Source: Pseudobacter sp. (GTDB taxonomy: Bacteria; Bacteroidota; Bacteroidia; Chitinophagales; Chitinophagaceae). From it: DNA of 64,000 nucleotides. The notes beneath the pieces are model-generated. The model ran no database searches, was not told the DNA's origin, and saw nothing but the letters and a program-made list of their open reading frames with translations. The stretch spans positions 1 through 64,000 of the forward strand of contig JAFIGX010000025.1 of NCBI GenBank assembly GCA_017849455.1. Reading direction: 5' to 3'. Position 1 is the stretch's first letter; each line of letters starts with the position of its first letter. Positions 55,207 to 64,000 of the stretch are shown one piece after another. Made by a program: the position numbers and the translations under genes.

Positions 55207-55806
55207 ATGAGAATATCTTCCGTAGCAGTGCTGAGTTGTATGTTGTGGATGGTAATGGCAACGATCTCCTGCAACAGTGATTATACCGTAAGAAAAAAAG
55301 GCTATTTCAGGATCGATTTCCCAAAACATGAATACCAGCAGTTCAATCGACCAGGCTATCCCTATACATTCGAATATCCCATATATGCCAGGGTGGTGCA
55401 AGACACTTCGTTCTTCGAGGCAAAACCGGAGAACCCTTATTGGATCAATATTGAATTCCCGCGATTCAATGGAAAAATTTATATGAGCTATAAGGAGATC
55501 GGTCAAAACGATTTCAATAAGCTGGTGAACGATGCTTTCAACATGACCTATAAACATACTTCCAAAGCCAGCGAGATCAGGGATTCACTCATGCATACTC
55601 CTGCCGGGCTTACCGGCGTGTTCTTTGATGTGGGCGGCAATGCGGCAACGGCAAAACAATTCTTCATTTCCGATTCCGTAAAGCATTTTCTCCGCGGCGC
55701 CCTCTATTTCGATGCCACACCCAATGAAGATTCACTGGGTATCGTGAATGATTTTCTACAGACCGATATGAACCACCTCATCAATACTCTTCAATGGAAG
55801 AATTAG
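55207..55806 (+). CDS. gldD: Gliding motility lipoprotein GldD
   Basis: A 199-residue lipoprotein with Cys22 in MVMATISC. The mature start YTVRKKGYFRIDFPKHEYQQ followed by YPYTFEYPIYARV is the GldD hallmark. GldD is needed for gliding and type IX secretion in Flavobacterium. It follows gldE by 18 bp. It also fits the presence of a type IX cargo at 2.3 kb; other type IX genes are not in the window. Confidence 0.92.
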   Translation: MRISSVAVLSCMLWMVMATISCNSDYTVRKKGYFRIDFPKHEYQQFNRPGYPYTFEYPIYARVVQDTSFFEAKPENPYWINIEFPRFNGKIYMSYKEIGQNDFNKLVNDAFNMTYKHTSKASEIRDSLMHTPAGLTGVFFDVGGNAATAKQFFISDSVKHFLRGALYFDATPNEDSLGIVNDFLQTDMNHLINTLQWKN

Positions 55807-55893
55807 GAGGAGGCAATCCCCTGCTACCACTTTTTGGCGCTCTCTGGAATTATCATTATTTTGGTAAGGACGGCTCAAAACCAACTGCCATAC

Positions 55894-57693
55894 ATGAGAA
55901 GCCTTTATCTTATTCCGATCTTACTCCTTCTCCGCCTGGAGGCAATAGCCCAATCAAATCACCTGGAAGACAGCCTGAACAGGCAACTGGCCCATGCAGT
56001 CACCATCAGTGAAAAGGTGTATTGGCTCAATAAAATGGCAGACTATTATTCCGGTCTGAATACTCCGCTTGCAGAGCAATATGAGAACAGGAGCATCGAG
56101 CTGGCCGATTCCAGCCGGGATCGCATCCTCATGATCAGGACTATGCTCTACACCGCCGATCGCGCCTATTCATTTACCGGTCTTCAACAATCCATCCTCA
56201 AAGGCCTGGAATATTCCGGGAAGGCGCTGGAAATGGCGCGTGCCAATAACTTCGACGATTATACGGCCTGGTCATACTGTTACCTGGCCCGCGGGTCCCG
56301 CTTCTCGGGGAAAGTAGACAAAGCCATCAACTATTGTAACATGGCCATCTCGATGGTGGCGTCGATGCCCGCCAATGATTCGCTGAAAGTGGGTGTATAC
56401 GAAGAGACAGGCTATACCTATCTCTTCAAAAACGAAAACCTGCTGGCCTTCAGGCACTTTTTGCAGGCCATGAATATTGCCGAGCAATCCATGCCCGAAC
56501 AGTATTCTCTACTGAAAGCTTCGTATGAAGCAATGGGCAATTTTTATTTTTTAATAGGAGACAATGAGAAGGCGAAGGATTATGTATTCAAGGTACTGGC
56601 CGTGGAACGCAAATACAACAAGCCCTACGATCTCGTGGAGAGTTACAATTTTATGGGGCGTATTTATACAGCAGCTAAACAATATGAAGAAGGGAAGAAA
56701 TATTATGAAAGATCACTTTCTCTGATCGATTCGCTGAAAATGGCCGATATCTTCAAGGTCAATGCCTATATCAATATCGTTAACCTCTTTGTATTCAGTA
56801 ATCAATACGAGAAAAGCCTGGAATATTTCAGAACGCACCAGGAATTGAATAAATTCCTGACCAATAGCGGACTGGGTTATATCATCGATCAGGGATATGC
56901 GAGCCTTTATACCCTGGTAGGCAAAACGGATTCAGCAGCTTTTTACTTCAGAAAAGCGGCGCCTGCCATTGAAGCAAACGCGCCATTGAGAAGCAAATAC
57001 TGGTTCTATAGTTCTTACGGAGCTTTTTATAAAAGCAGGCAGGATCATGATCAGGCCATCGAATGGTTCATGAAAGCCAAAGCGGTGGCTGAGCAAATGA
57101 GTGATCTGGGCAACCAGCAAAAGATCATGTCGAACCTCGATACCTTATACCAGAACAAGGGTGATTTCAAAACAGCCTACACTTATAATTCCCTCTATCA
57201 TCGGTATACAGACAGCCTTGAAAAACTTTCAAAAGAAAAAGACCTGCTACAACTGGAAATTGCCAATGAACAACAGCGAAAAGAAAGGGAACTAAGATTG
57301 CAGGAAGAAAAGGACCGCCGCTGGCGCAATATCCAATATATGGGCATCACCATTGCCATTGCAGGTGTATTCATCTTGCTGGTGATGGCAGGCCTGTTCA
57401 GCGTGTCAAAAACTACGATCAGGGTCCTGGGATTTTTTGCATTTATCTTCTTCTTCGAGTTCATCATACTGCTTGCCGATAACCAGATCCACCATTGGAC
57501 CCACGGTGAGCCCTGGAAAGTGCTTCTCATCAAGATCGGCCTTATTGCAGGGCTCTTGCCGCTCCATCACTGGATGGAAGAAAAGCTCATCCATTACCTC
57601 ACCTCACACCGGATGCTGAAAGTGCCGGCCCGCCATCTGATCGGCAGATGGTTCAAAAAGAAAGAAAAGCAAATGCCTGCCGGAAATCTGTAG
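55894..57693 (+). CDS. TPR-repeat sensor-like membrane protein without kinase domain
   Basis: A 599-residue protein. The signal peptide ends near LEAIAQ (about residue 19). Some eight to ten tetratricopeptide repeats fill residues 20-430, then a coiled coil (about 445-485, rich in KEKDLLQLEIANEQQRKERE-type residues), then three to four membrane helices (about 490-570) and a basic tail. The layout is like the TPR histidine kinases of this phylum up to the membrane part, but kinase and DNA-binding domains are absent. I chose ATG 55894 because it opens the signal peptide. Function unknown. Confidence 0.78.
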   Translation: MRSLYLIPILLLLRLEAIAQSNHLEDSLNRQLAHAVTISEKVYWLNKMADYYSGLNTPLAEQYENRSIELADSSRDRILMIRTMLYTADRAYSFTGLQQSILKGLEYSGKALEMARANNFDDYTAWSYCYLARGSRFSGKVDKAINYCNMAISMVASMPANDSLKVGVYEETGYTYLFKNENLLAFRHFLQAMNIAEQSMPEQYSLLKASYEAMGNFYFLIGDNEKAKDYVFKVLAVERKYNKPYDLVESYNFMGRIYTAAKQYEEGKKYYERSLSLIDSLKMADIFKVNAYINIVNLFVFSNQYEKSLEYFRTHQELNKFLTNSGLGYIIDQGYASLYTLVGKTDSAAFYFRKAAPAIEANAPLRSKYWFYSSYGAFYKSRQDHDQAIEWFMKAKAVAEQMSDLGNQQKIMSNLDTLYQNKGDFKTAYTYNSLYHRYTDSLEKLSKEKDLLQLEIANEQQRKERELRLQEEKDRRWRNIQYMGITIAIAGVFILLVMAGLFSVSKTTIRVLGFFAFIFFFEFIILLADNQIHHWTHGEPWKVLLIKIGLIAGLLPLHHWMEEKLIHYLTSHRMLKVPARHLIGRWFKKKEKQMPAGNL

Positions 57694-57717
57694 ATTTGCA
57701 GAACTAAAATTCTGCAT

Positions 57718-58317
57718 GTGATAGTAGTAGACAATGTCCTGATCAGCGATGCTATTGTAGAAGAGCAATTCGTATGCGATCTGGCAAAATGCAAAGGAGG
57801 CTGTTGCGAAGAAGGGGATGCCGGCGCTCCACTCGATGAAAGCGAACTTGACCTGATGGTGGAACTCTTTGAAAAAGTGAAGCCTTATCTCACACCGGAG
57901 GCCATTGCAGAGATCGAAAAGAAAGGAAAATATGTATATCACCGGGAATTTGGCTGGGTAACGCCCACTCTCGGCAACGACAATGAAATTTGTGTATATG
58001 GCGTCCGCGACGAAAAAGGCATCATCAAATGCGCTTTCGAGCAGGCCTATTATGATGGCAAGATCGGCTGGAAAAAACCTCTGAGCTGTCACTTCTTCCC
58101 CATCATTCAAAAGAACGGCAGAAATGGCACTTTCGACCGGATGAACTATGAACCGCGCGAAACGCTTTGCAAACCTGCCTGTGCATTCGGAAAGAAATTG
58201 AAAGTACCTGTTTACGCCTTCCTCAAGGAACCCATCATCCGTAAATACGGCGAAGCATTTTATTCCGCTTTGGAAAAAGTGGCCCGGGACCATTTCTCAA
58301 CGAGCAAAAAATCATAG
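57718..58317 (+). CDS. DUF3109-family cysteine-rich protein
   Basis: A 199-residue protein. CDLAKCKGGCCEEGDAGAPL near the N-terminus, ICVYGV, CAFEQAYYDG, LSCHFFPI and LCKPACAFG together give a Cys set that could bind metal or an iron-sulfur cluster, as in YkgJ-like proteins. The family has no settled role. The start is GTG 57718, 24 bp after the TPR gene; lutB follows 5 bp downstream, so the two are likely translated together. Confidence 0.85.
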   Translation: MIVVDNVLISDAIVEEQFVCDLAKCKGGCCEEGDAGAPLDESELDLMVELFEKVKPYLTPEAIAEIEKKGKYVYHREFGWVTPTLGNDNEICVYGVRDEKGIIKCAFEQAYYDGKIGWKKPLSCHFFPIIQKNGRNGTFDRMNYEPRETLCKPACAFGKKLKVPVYAFLKEPIIRKYGEAFYSALEKVARDHFSTSKKS

Positions 58318-58322
58318 CCAGC

Positions 58323-59714
58323 ATGAGCGAATCATCCTCTTCATTCATGGCCAAAAGCACCATCAAGGCCGCCGATCTGGAACACAGGCGGAAAGTAGCT
58401 TTCAATATCAGCCGCTATGATGCCACTGTGCCATTGGGCAAACAACAGTTCCCCGATGTGCACCTGGCCAGGGAAAGGGCCAAGAATGTGAAATGGCGCG
58501 CACTTGAAATGCTCGATCAATACCTTGAAGAATTCGAGGCCAACCTTGTAAAAAGAGGTGGTAAAGTGATCTGGGCCGAAGATGCCAAACAGGCATTGGA
58601 AGAAGTGATGAAGATCTGTAAGGAGAAGAATTGTAAAACGATCGTGAAAAGCAAGAGCATGGTGACAGAAGAGATCCATCTCAATGATTTTCTCGAAAAG
58701 CAGGGTATCGAAAGTGTGGAGACCGACCTGGGTGAATATATCCAGCAACTCGATAATGAGCCACCTTACCATATCGTAACGCCTGCCATGCACAAAAGCA
58801 AGGAAGACGTTGCCAAATTATTTTACGATAAACTGCACACAGCGCCCAACCTTACTCCCAGCCAGCTCACCCTGGTGGCCAGGGAGAAATTGCGTAAGAA
58901 ATATGTGGAAGCGGAGATCGGTATTACAGGCGCCAATTTTCTCATTGCAGATATCGGCGGTGTTGCCGTAACCGAGAATGAAGGCAATGCCCGGCTGAGC
59001 TGCTCTTTCCCGAAGACCCATATCGTGATCGCAGGGATCGAGAAAATGATACCTTCCATCACCGACCTGGGATTGTTCTGGCCCCTGCTGGCCACTTATG
59101 GTACAGGCCAGCGATTGACCGTATACAATACCATCATCTCCGGCCCCCGGCAGGTCAATGAAGCCGATGGCCCCGAAGAGATGTATGTGATCCTCCTCGA
59201 TAATGGCCGCACCAATATTCTCGCCAACGAAAAGACCAGGGAAAGCCTCTATTGTATCCGTTGCGGCGCCTGCCTCAATGCCTGCCCGGTTTACAAGAAT
59301 ATCGGGGGCCATGCTTATGGCACCACTTACAGCGGGCCCATCGGCTCGGTGATCACTCCTCATTTGAAAGAAATGGGCGAATGGAAGCACCTCAGCTATG
59401 CTTCATCCCTCTGCGGTAACTGCACCGAAGTATGTGCCGTGAAGATCAACCTGCATGAGCTATTGCTCGAGAACCGCCATGAAGCGGTAGAAGAAGGGGC
59501 ATCGGTCTTTATGGAAAAAATGGCCTGGAAAGCATGGAAGAAGGCCAGCCTGAACCGCAAGATGATGAATTTGGGCAACCAGAAGCTCAAGAACTGGACA
59601 GTGAACAAGCTCTTCAAAGGGTGGACTTCCCATCGCGGGGAGCTCAACTTTTCGGAAAAGACCTTCAACCAACTCTGGAAAGAAAAACACCCTGAAAAGG
59701 ATAAATTGTCATAA
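58323..59714 (+). CDS. lutB: Lactate utilisation iron-sulfur protein LutB
   Basis: A 463-residue protein of the LutB/YkgF family. Two 4Fe-4S motifs are clear: CIRCGACLNACPVYK (about residue 312) and CGNCTEVCAVK (about residue 363). The N-terminal LutC-like domain includes ITGANFLIADIGGVAVTENEG. In other bacteria LutB works with LutA and LutC to oxidise L-lactate; neither is in the window, so partners must be elsewhere or the role differs. It follows the DUF3109 gene by 5 bp. Confidence 0.9.
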   Translation: MSESSSSFMAKSTIKAADLEHRRKVAFNISRYDATVPLGKQQFPDVHLARERAKNVKWRALEMLDQYLEEFEANLVKRGGKVIWAEDAKQALEEVMKICKEKNCKTIVKSKSMVTEEIHLNDFLEKQGIESVETDLGEYIQQLDNEPPYHIVTPAMHKSKEDVAKLFYDKLHTAPNLTPSQLTLVAREKLRKKYVEAEIGITGANFLIADIGGVAVTENEGNARLSCSFPKTHIVIAGIEKMIPSITDLGLFWPLLATYGTGQRLTVYNTIISGPRQVNEADGPEEMYVILLDNGRTNILANEKTRESLYCIRCGACLNACPVYKNIGGHAYGTTYSGPIGSVITPHLKEMGEWKHLSYASSLCGNCTEVCAVKINLHELLLENRHEAVEEGASVFMEKMAWKAWKKASLNRKMMNLGNQKLKNWTVNKLFKGWTSHRGELNFSEKTFNQLWKEKHPEKDKLS

Positions 59715-59804
59715 AACAAATTCCTTTCCACGGGTAGGTACACAAAATAAAAATTCCTTGCCCGGCGTAGGTTATTCCGGTTACTTTTTTATTTTGTGGG
59801 TCTC

Positions 59805-61127
59805 ATGTTGCTGCTTTATTGTCATACTGCTACACCCCGCCTTCAATATATCGTTGACTTCTTCAGTAATGAATTATTCGATGAGCCCATCCAAGTAACC
59901 ACCAGCAGGGTAGCCTACAATACCAGCACACAACCGAGATTGAACTACTCGAACCAGGCATTTTCCGAAGAAGAATTTTTCATCCATCACACAGGATTGC
60001 TTTTTGAAACGGGCATCAGGGAGCAACAAACGGAATGTTTTGAAGTGAACTATCATAAAGCATTCTTTCAAACAGACGGCGATTTTCCTTTCGATATTTT
60101 TGCAGCATCCTTTTATTTATTGAGCAGGTATGAGGAATACCTGCCTCATGAAAAGGATGAATATGGTCGTTATGGTCACACCAATTCCCTGGCTTTCAGG
60201 GAAGGCTTTCTGAAACAACCGCTCGTCAATATCTGGCTGGAAGAATTCAAAAAGGCCCTGCAGAAAAAATTCCCGGCCCTGCGATTCAGAAGGAAGAACT
60301 TCAAATGTATTTTATCGTACGATATCGATATGGCCTATTCTTACCGTCACAAAGGATTCAAAAGAACGGTGGGCGGTTTTGGCAGGTCGATCCTGAAAGG
60401 CAGGTGGCAGGAGGTGAAAGACAGGTGGATGGTGATCAGGGGAAGCAAGAGAGATCCTTTCGACTGTTTCGAATGGCTCGATGCGCTGCATTTATACTGT
60501 CGCCTCAAACCATATTATTTTTTCCTGGCCGCGAAAAAGCAGTTGGGATATGATAAGAATACCCCACTTCATGTAAAATCATTCCGCAGCCTCATTGAAT
60601 ATTATGCCACGGCTTACAAAGTAGGAATTCACCCATCCTGGCAGAGCGGTGATGATCGATCATTGCTCGATGAGGAACTGGAATGGATGGAGGGCGTGGC
60701 CGACAAAGCCATCATCCACAGTCGCCAGCACTATATCCGGTTCACCCTGCCTCATACCTTCCGTAACCTGCTCGACCTGGGCATTCAGAAGGACTTCTCC
60801 ATGGGATATGCTACCATTAACGGTTTCAGGGCTTCCGTTTGTTCCTCTTTTTATTGGTACGATCTTGCCAAGGAAACAACTACCTCCCTCATCCTCTATC
60901 CATATTGTTTCATGGATGCCAATGCTTACTATGAAATGCATTACACGCCACAACAGGCCTACAATGAGCTCATGCAGTATTATGGAATGGTCAAAAAGCT
61001 GAATGGGATGCTGATCAGTGTCTGGCACAACTCCATCCTGGGCACTGATCCTGCTTTCGGGGGATGGCGTGAAATGTTCGAGCTGTTCATGCGGGAAACC
61101 GTTTACTGGGATGCTTACTACGATTGA
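59805..61127 (+). CDS. Polysaccharide deacetylase-like protein
   Basis: A 440-residue protein. The N-terminal 150 residues have YHKAFFQTDGDFPFDIFAAS and YLLSRYEEYLPHEKDEYGRY, known from a domain in front of NodB-like deacetylases of this phylum. The core has CILSYDIDMAYSYRHKG (Asp for metal), VGIHPSWQSGDD (His) and SRQHYIRF, so a metal-dependent amidase fold is likely. No signal peptide is seen. ATG 59805 is preferred over GTG 59796. Substrate unknown; envelope polysaccharide is possible. Confidence 0.75.
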   Translation: MLLLYCHTATPRLQYIVDFFSNELFDEPIQVTTSRVAYNTSTQPRLNYSNQAFSEEEFFIHHTGLLFETGIREQQTECFEVNYHKAFFQTDGDFPFDIFAASFYLLSRYEEYLPHEKDEYGRYGHTNSLAFREGFLKQPLVNIWLEEFKKALQKKFPALRFRRKNFKCILSYDIDMAYSYRHKGFKRTVGGFGRSILKGRWQEVKDRWMVIRGSKRDPFDCFEWLDALHLYCRLKPYYFFLAAKKQLGYDKNTPLHVKSFRSLIEYYATAYKVGIHPSWQSGDDRSLLDEELEWMEGVADKAIIHSRQHYIRFTLPHTFRNLLDLGIQKDFSMGYATINGFRASVCSSFYWYDLAKETTTSLILYPYCFMDANAYYEMHYTPQQAYNELMQYYGMVKKLNGMLISVWHNSILGTDPAFGGWREMFELFMRETVYWDAYYD

Positions 61128-61131
61128 TCTG

Positions 61132-62076
61132 TCAAACTGCACTCTTCTCCTTTGTCCGGAAAGCACGGTTAATGATATTCACGCCTACCAAAGTTATGAT
61201 GGCCCCCATCGCAAAAAATACGGTAAGCTGTTCATCGAACAGCAATGATCCCAGTAACACAGCCACTACCGGATTGATATATGCGTAAATGGAGACCTGC
61301 TCGGTAGGCAGGTGTTGTAAAGCATACAGGTAAGCAATAAATGAGATCACCGATCCGATAACGGCCAGGTAGGCGATAGAAACCCATGACTGCCAGGGAA
61401 TATCCTGATAGGGGATACCGGTGCCGGTACTATTAACGATAACGGAAAGTATAATGCCTGAGATCACCATCTGCAAACCCAAACTGAAATACGGATTGAA
61501 TGCCGTGGCCTGCTGTTTGGTATAAAGAGTGCCAAATGCCCATGACCATGCCCCGATCAGCGACACCCAGATCCCGAAGCGGAAATCGGCATTGAAAAAA
61601 TCATGCAGGTGCTCATAAAAAATAAGGCAGACCCCGGCAAATCCAAGCAGGAGGCCGATAATGGCGGCGAGAGGCGGTTTCGATCTCGCCCCAACCAGTT
61701 TGATGAGCACGATCCAGAGTGGAAATGTAGCAGCGATGATAGCGCCCAGGCCGGCAGAAATGTATTTCACTCCCCAGGTGGTAAGTCCATTGGTGAGGGC
61801 AAAATTGAGCAGACCGAGCACAATGATGGGCCACCATTCCTTTCCACGGGGCCATGCTCTTCCTTTGAATGAAAAATAGATGAGATAAAATATACCGCCT
61901 ACTATTTGCCTGATGCCTGCCAGTTGCAGGGCCGGCATATATCGGACACCTTCTTTTGAAGCGAGCCAGGTAGTTCCCCAGAAAAAGCAAACCATGCCGA
62001 GAGCGAACAGCGCCTTGAAGTGCGTGCCACGATGCTGAAAAAATGAGCCGCCTGTATCTCGGTTATCCCCGGTCAA
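61132..62076 (-). CDS. EamA/DMT-family transporter
   Basis: A 314-residue inner-membrane protein with ten predicted helices in two EamA repeats (about 20-150 and 165-300). MVCFFWGTTWLASKEGVRYM and the second-half ending LLGSLLFDEQLTVFFAMGA are typical of drug/metabolite exporters. The start is a TTG at 62076: the only in-frame ATG nearby would cut the first helix. It lies 13 bp after purH and converges with the deacetylase-like gene with a 4-bp gap. Substrate unknown. Confidence 0.85.
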   Translation of the reverse strand: MTGDNRDTGGSFFQHRGTHFKALFALGMVCFFWGTTWLASKEGVRYMPALQLAGIRQIVGGIFYLIYFSFKGRAWPRGKEWWPIIVLGLLNFALTNGLTTWGVKYISAGLGAIIAATFPLWIVLIKLVGARSKPPLAAIIGLLLGFAGVCLIFYEHLHDFFNADFRFGIWVSLIGAWSWAFGTLYTKQQATAFNPYFSLGLQMVISGIILSVIVNSTGTGIPYQDIPWQSWVSIAYLAVIGSVISFIAYLYALQHLPTEQVSIYAYINPVVAVLLGSLLFDEQLTVFFAMGAIITLVGVNIINRAFRTKEKSAV

Positions 62077-62089
62077 CCAAATAGATATT

Positions 62090-63610
62090 TTAATGTTTGA
62101 AGTGCCGCACGCCAGTCATCACCATAGCCAGGTTGTGTTCACGGCAATACTCGATGGAATCTTTATCACGCACGGAACCGCCCGGCTGAATAAAAGCTGT
62201 GATGCCTGCTGCATGTCCAAGTTGCACTGAATCATTGAATGGGAAGAAGGCATCGCTGGCCAGTACGGCACCATTGAGATCGAACTGGAACTGCCTGGCT
62301 TTTTCCAGTGCCTGCCTCACTGCATCTACGCGGCTGGTTTGTCCGCAGCCTTTCCCGATCAGTTGCCTGTTCTTCACCAGGGCAATGGCATTAGATTTAA
62401 GATGTTTGCAAACCAGGTTGGCGAAGATCAGGTCCTCTTTTTCAGCAGGGGTAGCATGGCGGCCGCCTGTTTCTTCCCATTTAGTATAGTTACCGGTATC
62501 CGTTTGCTGCACCAGTACTCCATTCAGCACGGAAGCGAACTCATTTCCTTTTTTGAGCGCTGTTTTTTGTTGGAGCAGGATGCGGTTCTTTTTGGATTGC
62601 AGGATGCTCAATGCTTCTACATCGAAGGCAGGAGCTATCAATACTTCGAAGAAAATTTCATTGATGGCGTTGGCTGTAACGGTATCGATGGTCGAATTGG
62701 AAACGAGCACGCCGCCGAAGGCGCTTTCGGGATCGCCGGCCAGGGCTGCATCCCAGGCTTCTTTCACGGAATTGCGGGCAGCGATGCCGCATACATTGGT
62801 ATGTTTGATGATGGCGAAAACCGGTGCGTTATTGCCTGCAAATTCATCGATGAGCTGAACGGCTGCATCTACGTCTACGAGGTTATTGTATGAAAGCTCC
62901 TTTCCATGCAATTGGTCGAACATCTTCGAGAGGTCTCCATAAAAAATTCCGGGCTGGTGCGGGTTCTCACCATAGCGGAGGATTTTGGGGCCCGGCACCG
63001 ATTCCACGAAATACAGTGCGTTCTCCGGGTTGAAATATTTGGCGATGGCTACATCATAATGTGCAACGATCTCGAATGCTTTGGCGGCAAAAGCTTTGCG
63101 TTGTTCGAGGGTGGTCTCACCTTTCTGTTCTTTCAGTAATTGTTCCAGTGACAGGTATTCGCTTTTGGCGGCAACCACCAATACGTCTTTAAAATTTTTG
63201 GCGGCTCCGCGGATCATGGAAGGGCCTCCGATATCGATCTTCTCAATGATCGCTTTTTCTTCACTGGTGCTTGCTACTGTTTCTTCGAAGGGGTAGAGGT
63301 CAACGATCACGAGGTCTATGGGAGGAATATTGTATTGCTTCATCTCCTCCACATCCGTTTCATTATCCCTGCGGCCCAGGATGCCGCCGAAAACCGAAGG
63401 GTGCAAGGTCTTCACGCGACCGCCGAGGATGGAAGGATAGGTAGTAAGATCCTCGACCGGAACGACCGGGATGCCGAGCTTTTCGAGAAAGCCCTGGGTG
63501 CCGCCGGTGGAATAGATGGTAATGCCCAGTTGGTGCAATTGATGCGCCAGTGGTTCCAGGCCATCTTTATAAAAAACGGAGATCAGTGCTGATTGAATTT
63601 TTTTGGTCAT
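62090..63610 (-). CDS. purH: Bifunctional AICAR transformylase / IMP cyclohydrolase
   Basis: A 506-residue enzyme for the last two steps of IMP synthesis. The N-terminal cyclohydrolase has STGGTQGFLEKLGIPV, TLHPSVFGGILGRRD and KIDIGGPSMIRGAAKN. The C-terminal transformylase has LRYGENPHQPGIF, IKHTNVCGIA with the catalytic Lys-His, and AVLASDAFFPFNDSVQLGHA. Length is standard. The eamA gene follows closely; other pur genes are not in view. Confidence 0.96.
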   Translation of the reverse strand: MTKKIQSALISVFYKDGLEPLAHQLHQLGITIYSTGGTQGFLEKLGIPVVPVEDLTTYPSILGGRVKTLHPSVFGGILGRRDNETDVEEMKQYNIPPIDLVIVDLYPFEETVASTSEEKAIIEKIDIGGPSMIRGAAKNFKDVLVVAAKSEYLSLEQLLKEQKGETTLEQRKAFAAKAFEIVAHYDVAIAKYFNPENALYFVESVPGPKILRYGENPHQPGIFYGDLSKMFDQLHGKELSYNNLVDVDAAVQLIDEFAGNNAPVFAIIKHTNVCGIAARNSVKEAWDAALAGDPESAFGGVLVSNSTIDTVTANAINEIFFEVLIAPAFDVEALSILQSKKNRILLQQKTALKKGNEFASVLNGVLVQQTDTGNYTKWEETGGRHATPAEKEDLIFANLVCKHLKSNAIALVKNRQLIGKGCGQTSRVDAVRQALEKARQFQFDLNGAVLASDAFFPFNDSVQLGHAAGITAFIQPGGSVRDKDSIEYCREHNLAMVMTGVRHFKH

Positions 63611-63657
63611 ATTTCGACATTGATGTGTTAAGAGGCTGCGCGCCAGTGGGCATTTTT

Positions 63658-63697
63658 CAGTTTGAAGTGCCTACTGCCAATTGCCAACTGCAAACTA
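63658..63697. repeat. Dispersed repeat family A, copy 3
   Basis: 63683-63696 is identical to 46-59, and CTGCCAATTGCC precedes it. CAGTTTGAAGTGCC at 63658 may be the eroded left arm. It lies in the gap between comEC and purH. Confidence 0.75.
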
Positions 63698-63744
63698 AAA
63701 GTTCGGCACGCAACACCCGCTTTATTGAGAGGCGCAAAGGTAAT

Positions 63745-64000
63745 TCAATACAGGTTCAAAACAAAAGCGCCTTCTCGTGCTGTTGAATGGCAGGGGATTC
63801 CCATCCTTGCAGCTTCCTTTTCCCATTGGACAGTCTTGCGGGTTGAGTTGGACCCATCGATAATGAGCAGCTTACAGGAAAACAAGGTATCGAGTTGTTG
63901 CAGGGAGATGGAGGGATTGTTGGAAACGATGATAATGTCGATGGGGATGCGGTTAACGTTAGCGATGTCTGCCATGAATGATTGGTCATTGCGAATGGGA
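63745..64000 (-). CDS. comEC: ComEC/Rec2-family DNA uptake protein, C-terminal fragment
   Basis: Only the last 85 codons are in the window; the gene continues past the right edge. The stretch IDGSNSTRKTVQWEKEAARM, then GIPCHSTAREGAFVL, matches the C-terminus of the metallo-beta-lactamase-like domain of ComEC proteins. The upstream part (IPIDIIIVSNNPSISLQQLD) also fits. ComEC forms the inner-membrane DNA channel in natural transformation. With comF and radA nearby this hints at competence, but the assignment rests on a short end and remains moderate. Confidence 0.6.
   Translation of the reverse strand, partial: PIRNDQSFMADIANVNRIPIDIIIVSNNPSISLQQLDTLFSCKLLIIDGSNSTRKTVQWEKEAARMGIPCHSTAREGAFVLNLY

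Overview
The window looks like chromosomal DNA from a Bacteroidota bacterium, most likely of the Chitinophagaceae/Chitinophagales type. Evidence: a SusC/SusD pair, gldE and gldD, a secreted protein with a type IX sorting tail, a Cys-rich PSP1/RicT protein, a 31-residue AURKAIP1/COX24-like basic protein, many short-leader genes without Shine-Dalgarno sequences, and many -7 boxes of the TAnnTTTG type used by this phylum. I found no rRNA, tRNA, prophage, IS transposase or CRISPR array. Placement below phylum is inference.

Layout. 0.1-1.6 kb: an ArsR-controlled efflux operon that runs off the left edge. 2.3-5.3 kb: a large seven-bladed FG-GAP protein with a type IX tail. 6.1-13.7 kb: an AraC regulator, a roughly 600-nt stretch with promoter and terminator but no gene, a PAS histidine kinase plus receiver protein, an OmpR-type two-component pair, a small membrane protein, a tandem universal stress protein and a glycogen-binding-like protein. 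Arrays of TTTAAT repeats at 11-bp period precede three of these genes and suggest one small regulon. 13.7-25.7 kb, mostly minus strand: SDR, GNAT, PLP decarboxylase, acyl-CoA ligase, TPR protein, DUF1015, lipoprotein, serC, a zinc phospholipase/nuclease-like protein and DUF502. 25.9-32.8 kb: a TetR-TolC-adaptor-RND efflux operon behind a palindrome-covered promoter. 33-43 kb: lipoprotein, AIM24-like protein, ricT, holB, glutathione peroxidase, beta-helix lipoprotein, comF, radA and a membrane zinc peptidase. 43.3-48.3 kb: a structured leader followed by susC and susD. 48.6-55.8 kb: rng, the AURKAIP1-like gene, TPR and HU on the minus strand, divergent from mutY, ssb, gldE and gldD. 55.9-64 kb: a TPR membrane protein, DUF3109, lutB, a deacetylase-like protein, an EamA transporter, purH and the 3' end of a comEC-like gene.

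Between the genes lie several short dispersed repeat families: a CCAATTGC/AACTGC family, a CCACGAAGGCAC family, a TTGAAATGTT family and one perfect 41-bp inverted repeat. Three places look like transcription units without a protein: about 7427-8030 (+), about 42192-42274 (-), and 43354-43533 (+, the susC leader). These and the 11-bp repeat regulon are the most original observations here. All functional calls rest on reading motifs by eye; no database search was run.
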